Of a DNA stretch of 64,000 bases, positions 11,816 to 21,732 are shown piece by piece. Made by a program: the position numbers and the translations under genes. This DNA is from Patiria miniata (lineage: Eukaryota; Echinodermata; Asteroidea; Valvatida; Asterinidae), in the NCBI RefSeq assembly GCF_015706575.1, contig NW_024037067.1, positions 6,833,909 through 6,897,908 of the forward strand, given 5' to 3'. The notes under the pieces are model-generated. The model saw only the letters and a program-made list of their open reading frames with translations. It made no database searches and had not been told where the DNA came from. How positions within the stretch are numbered: position 1 is the first letter of the stretch; every line of letters begins with the position of its first letter.

Positions 11816-12727
11816 AGTCCGAGTAACTAGGACTCTACAAATCGCCTTTTTTTACATTTGGACATGGTCGGGCTCCAAATGTTAAAATACCCTCGGTTCA
11901 GACAGGCGTGCTAGAGTCGCGCCGATCCAAATTAAAGTCAAGATTTAAATTAAGAACATGAAAGGTTCAACGTCTGAAACAAATGGGAGCAACTAGACGT
12001 GCCAGATGGCGAAAGATCGACGGTCAGAGTCGTTCAGAACGACTCAGGAGCGACTTGGTTTCAGACGTCGCTCAAGTCATGAGCCAACCTCAATGCAAAT
12101 GTATGTAAATGTATGTAAATAAGTAGTGTTTAGGCGATGTGTTTAACGCGCGACGCAGTGCTTATAATTTAAAAGTTTTCTTTTTGCAGATATTTTATCC
12201 TTTCAAACACGAGATTTCGATGTCTTACAATAAATGTACGTCCCACTGCCGCCCCAATACAACACAAGATACATTTTTAAAGTGAAAAAACTTCCAGTAT
12301 CCATGTTGTACAGGCACGGTGCAGTCTTGAAATACAAATTGCTCGTACGTGGCGTGACGTGCAAGAGATAACGCGAACGCACATGGCGTACGTGCTAGCA
12401 GCCTGTCTTCTTCGATACGCGCGCACTTCGTGCAGTACATTCTCAATCAGCGTCGATGCGTCGATTATGTATTACACGGCCTGGCGTTTGCGTAGTGAAG
12501 AAATGCGCACGCAGCCCATGCATCGACGCTGCACAATGCCGGCTTGTTGCTAAGATCCCGTGTTTGTTGGTTTGTACACAGTACTCCAATGTATTGAGTT
12601 CGCCTGTCTGAAACCAAAATTCTATTAAGGTTGACCTGGAGTCCCTCCTAATCTATTTGGTTCGGCGCGACTCTGGAACGCCGGTCTGAACCGGGGGTAA
12701 GGCGATTCGTCAAGTCCTTACTCAGAC
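11816..12727. mobile_element. Long-TIR element with 13-bp direct repeats
   Basis: TIRs begin AGTCCGAGTAAC on the left and, read inward from the right, GTCTGAGTAAGGACT. Further inward both contain the shared blocks AATCGCC and CGGTTCAGAC(A/C)GGCG, then AGAGTCGCGCCGA. The element is flanked by the exact direct repeat TAGGGTTTGTGTC (11803-11815, 12728-12740). The core holds no coding sequence. A miniature copy of the same family lies at 15379-15501. Confidence 0.7.
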
Positions 12728-13039
12728 TAGGGTTTGTGTCTAGAACTTAGAAAGGGTAATGAACCACACAGTGGGACCGTGCCTGTGGATTTTGTGAGAT
12801 AGTTGTCTGGAAAATACACTTTTTTTAGGAAAAAACATAAAATATGAAACATTTTTTTTTAAATGGGGTGGGAGTGAAAATCAAGGCGGGCGGTGGTGAA
12901 AACATTAAAATCAATGTTGATTGGCCTAAAGGAAGACAGTTTTATGGGAAATAAAGTCTGATAACCATTTGGTCATGTCGGTTGATAGTTTGGTTTCATG
13001 AATTTAAGATCCAGATGTTGAAATTTGCTAACGACGGTA

Positions 13040-13261
13040 GATCAGGGGGGAAAATGTTGCAACCTGATGCCACTTTTTTCTTTGAAAATATATCATCTCA
13101 ATGAAGGTCAGTCATTGCAAAAATGATGATAAGACATGAATCTGGGACTGAGAAACATTTCCAATTTTGTTAGGAAATACGTAGAAAATTTTCTTGACTC
13201 TCCATAGGCTTTGTACACAACAGCTGAAGTGGCTTCAGGTTGCAACATTTTTTCCGATCAG
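13040..13261. mobile_element. Short foldback element
   Basis: Inverted arms of about 40 bp sharing AAAATGTTGCAACCTGA and GCCACTT, with GATCA near both ends. A 222-bp element of MITE type. Confidence 0.6.
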
Positions 13262-13708
13262 GGTAGGACTACATCTAGAATTATAACTTTTAAGGCACAC
13301 AGGTGCCTTCTACTGTTCTACATGTATTAGGATACTAGAATTTAGGGCCTATGCACTAAGGCAGTAATATTATTAAGATCAGAGAACCTACTTTAGTACT
13401 CAGCCATGTCAGGACCCTACAAATCGCCTACTTTAACATTTGCGATAGTACTCCTAGGGCCCATGGATCATAAAGTACATGGCGCTACACCAATATTAAA
13501 CCGTTTTTGACCATTTTCACTCATAGTCATACCCCTTGTAATTAAAAATCTTCAGATTTCACCCCCAAAACAGTCCTCAAACTGCCTGATGCGCCCCTGT
13601 AGGCTTCAGTGGGAATTGAAAATGCAAATGGTGGTGGTTAAGTTCACATACCTCAGGAAAGAAAAGAGAAATTTCACCTTCGATTGGGAAATGTTCCTCG
13701 GTGTACTG

Positions 13709-13742
13709 GAGGCTGCCATCTTGAATTCAAGATGGCGGCCTC
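13709..13742. promoter_or_regulatory. Palindromic YY1-like motif (CAAGATGGCGGC)
   Basis: A near-perfect 34-bp palindrome centred on GAATTC, with AAGATGGCGGCC on the plus strand and its counterpart on the minus strand. AAGATGGCGGC is the YY1 core common near animal transcription starts. Whether this is a promoter for MARF1 or just a palindromic repeat is open. Confidence 0.25.
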
Positions 13743-13860
13743 CGGGCTTGACCGATGACAGGAAAACGGGGATCGGAAAACAGAAAACAACACTACCTCA
13801 GTTGCACTCAAATTAGCCCCATGATATGATGATAAGAATGTGGCCTACCTCCATAAATGC

Positions 13861-14280
13861 AGGCCACACTTGGCATGCTTGGAACATGTACAAAAACATG
13901 TAGGCCCTAGAACTTTGTCAAATTTTGATTTTCACATTTAGGCTTAGTTTGTAGTTTATTTTTGCTTTAGAAGCATACTCACCCTCTTTATAGGCTAATC
14001 AGAAAGTGCTGCCTTTTTCAGATGTCTATTTTTCGTGAAATTTCCAGATTCATTTGCACATGTCACGTTTGCGTATCAAAATTTCAACATGAAATTTCAT
14101 GAAAAACATACAGACATCTAAAAAAGGCAGCACTTTCTGATTAGCCTATAGTATAAGAGGGTGAGTATGCTTAAAGCAAAAATAAACTACAAACTAAGCC
14201 TAAATGTGAAAATTTGACAAAGTTCTACATGTTTTTGTAAATGGTCCAAGCATGGAGGAAGGAACAGATATGTGTGGCCT
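13861..14280. mobile_element. Foldback MITE
   Basis: A 420-bp palindromic element with arms of about 165 bp. AGGCCACA / TGTGTGGCCT ends and the shared blocks AAGGCAGCACTTTCTGATTA and TTTAGGCTTAGTTTGTAGTT are visible in inverted order. The loop lies around 14035-14105. Confidence 0.8.
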
Positions 14281-14322
14281 AGGGCCTATGCCTTTATCTC
14301 AGAATCTCAGAAAGTTGACTGT

Positions 14323-15183
14323 GTTGTGCGCTTTCTTGAAAATCATGCATTCTTAAGAATGCGCATGCACATTCTTATGATTGTGCAACTGGATCCTTGC
14401 GCAATCTTTGCAAAAAATAACTCTTCCAGATTGAGTGCACATTCTTAAGAATGCGCGACAAGATAACGGTCTTGTCGATACCGAGCACCTGCTGCGCTTG
14501 GCAAGTCTAGCTGCATCCTCGTTCACTGATTCTCAATAATTATACTGTTGCAACGCAAGGCGCTGAAAAGTAGAGTGGATATGAAAAGTATACGCGTATT
14601 GGGGGGGGGGGGGAACCGGAAAAAAAGAAGAGACATAATAATATGTATTGGAAAGAATTCTGATTTTTGGGATAATAAAATGGGGGGGGGGGGGACGTAA
14701 GAATGAAGAATGTGAAGAATGAGAATGAATACTGTGACATCCCATAGTGCCAATGCTATTTCCCATTTAAATTGCCACCAATTTATTGTTCACACCCCCA
14801 CCGTTACGCCACAGAGCTGGATTCTATCTAGTCAAACGAGCAATTTTGGCAGCTTCTGGACATCGTTTTTTTTTTCGTGGCATGCATATGATACATACAG
14901 GGACTTGTAACTTGTCTAGCCTAAACAAAGCACTTCCCAGACTAGTTCCCCAGTCCTCCGTTATTACAAAACTTCCCATAGTGGGCAGAAAAAAAGCAAT
15001 AATAACTAATTTAATTTAATTATGTCGTGCAATGTTTGTTAAGATTGCGCAAAATTCATAAATTGTGCACGTGATATTCCCACGCAATCTTAAGAATGAG
15101 CGCTCATGCTTAAGAACGCGTGCTCATTCTTAAGAATGCGCGTGCATTCTTAAGATTGCGTGATTTTCAAGAAAACGCACAAC
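14323..15183. mobile_element. TIR element with internal CATTCTTAAGAATG palindromes
   Basis: TIRs start GTTGTGCG(C/T)TTTCTTGAAAA. Near both ends are several copies of the short palindrome CATTCTTAAGAATGCGC. The internal part carries two poly-G tracts (14600-14613, 14682-14694). No transposase. Confidence 0.65.
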
Positions 15184-15224
15184 AACTGGATATCGCCGCT
15201 AGGGGGGCTAAGCATCATCATCCA

Positions 15225-15666
15225 GGGCCAAGTTCGGGCAAGGACCATGGCATTAGTCGACTAGTGGTTGATTTGTGACGTACCTTACGCCTGCGCACTG
15301 ATAGCAACCTGCGAACGTCTCTAGTCAAACGCTGGTCAAAATGTCATCGCAAAACTTCTGGATCCTGGCTCTCTGCTAGTCCGAGTAACTTGGACCCAAC
15401 TTATCGCCTTTTTTAACATTTGGACATGGTCTGGCGGCTATCGCCAGACCATGTCCAAATGTTAAAAAAGGCGATAAGTTGGGACCAAGATACTCGGACT
15501 AGCTCTCTGCTAGCGTTATGAATGCGCGAAGCAACCAAGCCCAGTAGGCTGGTTCCAAATAGTCGACTAGCATAGTCAACCACCGTCGACTAGACAGAAT
15601 TCGGGCAAACGTTAGTTAACCATTGGTCAACTATAGTCTAGTATAGTCCGTGCGCGAACTTGGCCC
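15225..15666. mobile_element. TIR element (GGGCCAAGTTCG ends) with nested insertion
   Basis: Ends GGGCCAAGTTCGGGCAAGGAC and, inverted, GTCCGTGCGCGAACTTGGCCC. GTCGACTAG motifs lie subterminally on both sides. It hosts the nested palindrome 15379-15501. Confidence 0.6.
15379..15501. mobile_element. Near-perfect palindrome, deletion derivative of the 11816-12727 family
   Basis: Two head-to-head arms, each starting GTCCGAGTA and containing TTATCGCC, TTAACATTTGGACATGGTCT. It is flanked by the exact direct repeat GCTCTCTGCTA (15368-15378, 15502-15512). Confidence 0.8.
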
Positions 15667-16025
15667 AGTTTGACTTCACGCCAGTGCCGTGCAAGCGGGG
15701 GTAGTCCAGTAAATTGGCCACATTTATGGGGCTACACTCAAATGTACCTTCAGTTTGGTTAAAAACAATGGAGCAATTATACAAACAGTGACAAACAGGA
15801 CGTCCATGAATGTCACTGCCAACAGTAACCTTACGGAGCTATACCGTCTGCACGTTAGCGGTGCACGTCCCCATTTCCAGCATTTCTAGCAACGATCTAG
15901 TTCTGCACTGATGACTGCAGATAAATCTGCACCAGCAGTGCACGGTTCATTAATACACGTACACACGTACGTACACCGCGCCGTACGTACGTACGACCGG
16001 TGAGCTAGTCTATGGGCTGGGCTAG
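15667..16025. other. Intergenic, nothing recognised
   Basis: A 16-nt hairpin (TGCAGAT/ATCTGCA) at 15917-15932 and short CGTACG-rich sequence near 15967-15995. No gene. Confidence 0.4.
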
Positions 16026-16034
16026 ACGTTGCAC

Positions 16035-16854
16035 GGTAGCATAAAATGGCACGACAGTAGAGCGCGTAATGAATATGCATGACTATGACGTCACTAGAAG
16101 CTCATGAGTAATATATCACGCACGGTACTGATAGATATACATGTAGATGCACACTGTAACGATGATATCACATTTAACAAGTCCTCTTTCTCTACTGTCG
16201 CGCCGCCACCCTCTAGTGTCGTCCCACTTACCGATGATATCACATTTAACAAGTCCTCTTTCTACTGTCGCGCCGCCACCCTCTTGTGTCGTCCCACTTA
16301 CCGATGATATCACATTTAACAAGTCCTCTTTCTACTGTCGCGCCGCCACCCTCTAGTGTCGTCCCACTTACTGATGATATCACATTTAACAAGTCCTCTT
16401 TCTACTGTCGCGCCGCCACCCTCTCGTGTCGCCCCACTTGATGATATCATCGGTAAGTGGGACGACACTAGAGGGTGGCGGCGCGACAGTAGAAAGAGGA
16501 CTTGTTAAATGTGATATCATCGGTAAGTGGGACGACACTAGAGGGTGGCGGCGCGACACTAGAAAGAGGACTTGTTAAATGTGATGATCATCGGTAAGTG
16601 GGACGACACTAGAGGGTGGCGGCGCGACAGTAGAAAGAGGACTTGTTAAATGTGATATCATCGGTAAGTGGGATCATGGAGGAATAAGAACTCCATGGTG
16701 GGATGCAGCACATACAGTGTGCATCTACATGTACATGTACATGTACATGTATATCTATCGGTACCGTGCGTGATATATTACTCATGAGCTTCTAGTGACG
16801 TCATAGTCATGCATATTCATTACGCGCTCTACTGTCGTACCATTTTATGCTACC
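16035..16854. mobile_element. 820-bp palindromic foldback transposon built of 70-bp tandem units, 9-bp TSD
   Basis: Terminal arms start GGTAGCATAAAATGG. The arms contain 70-bp units: four direct (starting 16160, 16232, 16302, 16372) and three inverted (from about 16452, 16522, 16593), meeting at the perfect palindrome GATGATATCATC (16440-16451). It is flanked by the exact 9-bp duplication ACGTTGCAC (16026-16034, 16855-16863), which suggests a Mutator-like target duplication. No coding capacity. Confidence 0.9.
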
Positions 16855-16863
16855 ACGTTGCAC

Positions 16864-18259
16864 ACGTATGTTTCAGCCGCTCATTTAGTTTGCGCGCATG
16901 CGCACTCAAAATATGATAATCAGCAAACATGGATGCCTGCGGTCGCAGTTTGACCCACTGAAGTATCGGTCAACATCACGCTTGAAGAACTTTGATAAAT
17001 TTTTCTTTCCACGTGGACAGGAATTTAAGGCAATCAAAGTCACTTTTGCAAACCTTAGCGCAAAAAAACAGAGAGTATTTGATGCATTTTTTTTGTTTTT
17101 CCGTGTCGTGTAGTACGAAAATATTGGGTAACAAATTCAAAACAGGCAACAGTTTAGGGGATAATTTTTCAGTTTTGCCGAGTAATTGTAAACTTGTCTT
17201 CACTGAAAAATGGTAAAAGATGCCATGGAAAGTGCGATGTTTAAATATCATTTAAGTCGGAAACCGTTTCAATGAGAAAAGTAAGGTCTCACGTTATACG
17301 TTTTTTCGTTGAATGTAAGTGTGCACGTACCTGTACACAGACCCTGCGGGAATCTGGCCCGTAAACATGGCTAGCCACGCGCCGCGAGCGGCGCTCCCGG
17401 GCCGTTTGTAATCTTTCGACGCGTTGGCAAATAAATGTATACATTTAACTGAAACGATTTACAACTGACTGGTTCCCGCCCCTGAAATGCAAGTACGATC
17501 ACAGAGGGCACTGGGACCAGTGTATTTGTGCACGAAGCTTTCAAAATGGGTTTACTCGAAAAATGACGATTTTTATAAGCTACAGGTTTCCTTCTTACAT
17601 CAAATCACCAGTAAAATGATAGTTATCTATCATCCTTTCCGATGGTACTACGGCTAATCTAAGGTAAACCCGGAAAATTGTCCAAATGTGTAAACCAAAG
17701 TCAAAAGCGAAAGATTTTTTTCCTTTTCATTTTGTACGTTTTTTGTCCATAATTATTGGGTTTTTTTTATATTTTAAAAGGTTTTTAGCGCCGTTACCAC
17801 ACTGTAGAGACAATTTATATCTTTGTTCACTTGGTCTACTGATAATTTTTGGTTTGATTCATCTTTTAAGTACGTTTGAGAAGGATACATTTTAAGACAT
17901 GAAAACCAGACAATCGTTCAGTGCGTCGTCTGCTACCGCTCTTTGCAAGCCGACGACGCGGAGGAAACCATTGCGCATGCGTGAGAAGACAACTAAATGC
18001 ACGCACGGTCTATGGGGCTGAAACATACGCGTGCATGATGCGTTCGTTTAGCTCGGCACGGGTCGATAAGCCCGGGGGCCGGGGGGGTGGTAAAAATCGC
18101 CCAGGCTCTGTTTTGAATTCACGAAGGGTCAACTTGCATATCATGCGACGCTCAAATTGTTTCCACATGGTCCGCAATGAAAAAGAAATCACATCTGGTA
18201 TGGAATGTGCGCATTTCTATGAGAAAGTTTTCGGATAGCATTTGTACGGAAGTGTATTT
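16864..18259. other. Intergenic, nothing recognised
   Basis: Mostly A+T-rich, with a short G+C/CpG-rich patch around 17340-17420. No gene or repeat that I can support. Confidence 0.4.
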
Positions 18260-19130
18260 CTTGTCCCTCCCCTGTTTATACCAGACCCCTTGTGGTTTGC
18301 CATCTCCCTTTGTTTCTTTGTTCTCTCATCCACCCTCCCCTGCATCTTTCCACACCTTTCCCACCTAATCCTCCTTTTGTGTTTCTTCTTTCAGCCCTGC
18401 ATGTTTGTGTGCACCCCATGTTAATGTATGTATTGTTGATGTACCCTAACGTGGCGCGGCACCTAACGTGGCGCACTTTGATTTTTCGCCTGTAGCGCCT
18501 AGCTACAGCAAAAGTTTTAACTGAAATTTCACAGAAAGTGAAATTTCATCAAGTTCTAAACACTCCCGTTTATAAATCGCGAGTTTATTTACCCGCTACA
18601 AAGTTAAAAGAAAAATTTCTTTTGGCGTGATTTTCCGATTTTATTTTCAAGTGCAAAGTGAACCCTTTGAAAATGCCCCGAAAAATAAGAAAATAATTTT
18701 CTGACAAACATCTGGCTGGGTATGTAAGTAGAGATAATAATGACATCAAAATTTATCAAGTTTACAGATATTCTTAAATGTTAATTTGGAATTTTCCGAG
18801 ATTTATTTAAGTGCGCCACGTTAGGGAACACTCCGCCAATTTGTGCCCAATTTCCGGACGCCACCGTTTTCAATTTCGGCTTAAATTTTATGAAACCGAA
18901 ATTGTTCACAGAGGTTAAATAGCAAGCATTAATAAGGTAAAAGTACCAGTTTTTCACTGCATGAATTTGAGGTTTGTCAACAAAGAGGTTTGGCAACACT
19001 ACACGAGGAAAGTTGGGTAAGCTTCGAAGTGCGCCACGTTAGGGAACACGACTATACCTCTGTCATTTCTGTTTTAGCCTCTGAAGAAGAACTTGCTAAG
19101 TTCGCAGCGTCAGGCCACATTAATTTTTAG
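18260..19130 (+). mobile_element. Pyrimidine-rich repeat ending in hammerhead-like motif, split by a nested element
   Basis: The pyrimidine-rich stretch (18260-18430) and the motif CCTCTGAAGAAGAACTTGCT at 19079 belong together. The second copy at 47745-48030 has them adjacent. Here they are separated by the element at 18431-19049. Such endings are commonly seen next to Penelope-like elements; the assignment is inference. Confidence 0.5.
18431..19049. mobile_element. CCCTAACGTGGCGC repeat element, copy 1
   Basis: About 610-620 bp, with GTACCCTAACGTGGCGC at the left and GTGCGCCACGTTAGGGAACAC at the right. The same motif recurs internally at 18462 and 18809. A second copy lies inverted at 41197-41803 in GAA intron 8. 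No coding sequence. Confidence 0.8.
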
Positions 19131-19171
19131 AAGTGTATTTAGGACATGACTAAAAAAAAAAATTCTGGCCC

Positions 19172-19320
19172 TCTATTTCGCCCGGGCGGATTACTATTTC
19201 GCCTGGACGGATTACTAATTCGCCCGGGCGAATTACTATTTCGCCCGGCGGATTACTAATTCGCCCGGGCTAATTACTATTTCGCCCGGGCGGATTACTA
19301 ATTTGCCCGGGCGGATTACG
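19172..19320. repeat. GC-rich minisatellite, about 21-bp units
   Basis: About seven units of the type TTCGCCCGGGCGGATTACTA, each with a CCCGGG core. Confidence 0.9.
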
Positions 19321-19334
19321 AAGTGAACGTAATC

Positions 19335-20780
19335 AATCTGTGACCCACTTAACACCGGCGTACCACAGGGATCAATTATTTTAGGTCCACTGTTATTTAT
19401 TATTTATGCAAGTTACCAACCGCTTTGTATCCCTAGCTAGTGTTATTTGTTCATGTATACCGACGACTCGGACATTAACGTGTAGTTCTAGCAGTGTTGA
19501 TGAAATCATAGAACAGCTTGAATACAGCCCTAGCGAGAATTTACGATTGGTGTGTCAGATCAGAAACAAACTTACAGTACGACAGCAAAACCAAATGCTC
19601 ATTGGAACTAAAATAAATGTCCGCAGTACTGACCTTAATGTTAGTATTGCCGGTAGTCCAGTTGTAAAGGTGAACTCTTGTAACGGTTTAGGTGTTATTG
19701 GTGACACCTTAAGTTGGGGCCAACACGTTGAATATATGTGAAGAAAACAGCTTCCTCTAAACTAGGTATATGTTAAATAGAATCCGCGACTTTGTTCCCC
19801 AAATTGAAAGCACTGAGTCTGCACTCTCTTTTTGCTAGCTTAGTTATGCCATCTTTAGATTATTGCAGTACTGTATGGGGAGGAAGGTACACATCACACG
19901 ACAATATTTTTAATAAATGTCGGAAAAGAGCCGCGCGGATGGTCCTAAAGTGTGCATTCTTAACTCCTTCAGTATGTTTGCTAGTCTTAATTGGATGTCA
20001 TTTGCTGAAAGAGGCTATTTTTGTTTACAAATGTATAAACAAAATTACTCCTTTGTTTATGACAAATATATTTGCACCACTTATTCGGATTCGTGAAACG
20101 AGACAATCACTGACATGGCACTGAGGATTCCTTTTCCAAAAAAGACAAAAAATATTATGCCTTAAGTTTTGCTATAACTGGTACAATCATATGGAATAAT
20201 TTGCATGTGCAGGTGAGAACTTTGACTTCTCCAACCTTATTAAAATCTGAACTACGTAAAATGTTCAGTCAGTAATATTTCTGCAAATAATTGTGGGAGT
20301 ATTTGTCCCTGTAATCTATATATAGATATATGTGCTGATCTACGGAGTTAACAAACTTGTTTGCCATAATAATAAGGAGCCGCATGGGAATTTCCCCGTG
20401 TTTTCTCCCAAAAGGGTTTTTCGCCCCTCCCATAATCAGCGAATATAATTATAGCAATATTTTTTCTTGATTTTACCGAAGATAGATCCAAATTCTTCGT
20501 GTTCACTGAATCCACCTAAAGCCTTCACACTGTACATGTAGTTTTAATAGTTTTAAAATGTATTGTAGTTATAATATTTGCTGAACACCTATGCATTAAT
20601 CAAGTAATATTTTATCCCATTGTATTGAATTATATTGTATTTGTAATGTATTGTATTTCATGTTTGTAGTCATTATTTATTGTATGCAGGGCCCCAATGG
20701 AAACCAGTTTTAAACTGTTTGGGCGTACCCTGGTTAAATAAATGTAATAAATTAAAAATAAATAAATAAAATCAATAAAT
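19335..20780 (+). mobile_element. CR1-like LINE, 3' part, decayed
   Basis: Reverse-transcriptase remnants in several frames: GVPQGSIILGPLLFIIY, YTDDSDI (catalytic box), QNQMLIGTKINVR, LVMPSLDYCSTVWGG and CRKRAARMVL. Frameshifts and stops throughout. The 3' end reads TGGGCGTACCCTGGTTAAAT and then an A+T tail. Confidence 0.88.
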
Positions 20781-21326
20781 GCCATCCCCTCTTCCTTAAC
20801 AAGATTCTGTGAAGCTCATCAGCCCTTCCCTGTTTGCAGGGCGGGGTGGGGGAGGGGGGGGGGGGGGCGAACGAAGAGCCCCGAGAATGACGTCAGAGCT
20901 AATAGAACGGCACAGGGCTGACCCGTGTCAACCCGGGTGAGCTCAACGAACGCATAAACCTACATGTATCAGGTGATGGGAAATCGCAAGCCACGTGATC
21001 TAACGACTACTTCAACTACTATAAAACTCAAAGATCCTATAGCGCCGCGTAGCGGTGATAGTACTTAAAGTGTACAAGTAAACTACAACAACTTGAACGA
21101 GTTTGTAAGTAGTTACCGTACCCGGCCATGGAGGTAGGAAAGTATTCCATCATCACAAGTTAATTAGGAAAGATTCCCATATCTGGCCAACACTTTTCAC
21201 CCTGTGCACAAACCTAGGCTAGTATGGGCATGATGGGACTGGTCTGAACATTTCTACGTGTTTTCTCAGTAAAAATTCAAAATTTGTCACTGCTAATTTT
21301 GACTTTTTACTTTTACTATTATAAGT
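20781..21326. other. Intergenic with poly-G, CRE-like and E-box motifs
   Basis: A poly-G run at 20851-20867, TGACGTCA at 20889-20896 and CACGTGA at 20993-20999. CACGTG resembles the core of the TFEB site that controls lysosomal genes in vertebrates. It is 7 kb upstream of the first GAA coding exon, so promoter function is only a possibility. Confidence 0.25.
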
Positions 21327-21334
21327 ATTAATAT

Positions 21335-21724
21335 TCGAAGTGGCTATCGTTACGGCACTCGTTGTTTAGCGCCCTCTACGATATTTTTTTGATACGCACA
21401 CAGGTATATAATTATTTGTTTCCACACGTTTTATCGAGCAGTGCGCCAGCTCAGCCGAGTGAGGGTAGGATTTTGTACCGCGAGGTTGCGGGTTCGAATC
21501 TCAGTTTTGCACTCGAATTTTTTCCCTTTTCTAACCTGAGGCTTTGGAGGATTTTTTTTTAAAGGGAAATAAAGTCCGAATTTCATAAAGTTCAAATTCA
21601 CTTTTTTCCTTCTAATTTTATATTTTCTTGTCATGTTTTTTTTATAAAAGTTGCCAGGTTGCAGTCTACCGTAACGATAGAAAATGGGAAATGCGTTACG
21701 GCTGCCGTAACAATAGCCACTGCG
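21335..21724. mobile_element. hAT-type MITE carrying a tRNA-like segment, 8-bp TSD
   Basis: TIRs of about 20 bp (AGTGGCTATCGTTACGGCA and TGCCGTAACAATAGCCACT), flanked by exact ATTAATAT (21327-21334, 21725-21732). The inside contains a tRNA-like stretch (21438-21513) with A-box-like CTCAGCCGAGTGAGGG and B box GGGTTCGAATCT. Confidence 0.8.
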
Positions 21725-21732
21725 ATTAATAT

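Noticed and set aside
14523..14766. Overlapping proline-rich ORFs on the minus strand
   Set aside because: Created by poly-G/C tracts and absence of stops; no codon or domain support.
15908..15935. CTGATGA followed by a good hairpin (TGCAGAT/ATCTGCA)
   Set aside because: No GAAA after the hairpin and no stem I partner.
16160..16660. CRISPR-like array of 70-bp repeats
   Set aside because: Units are directly adjacent with no spacers, half are inverted, and the genome is animal.
21438..21513. Possible functional tRNA gene
   Set aside because: Irregular anticodon arm and location inside a TIR element.
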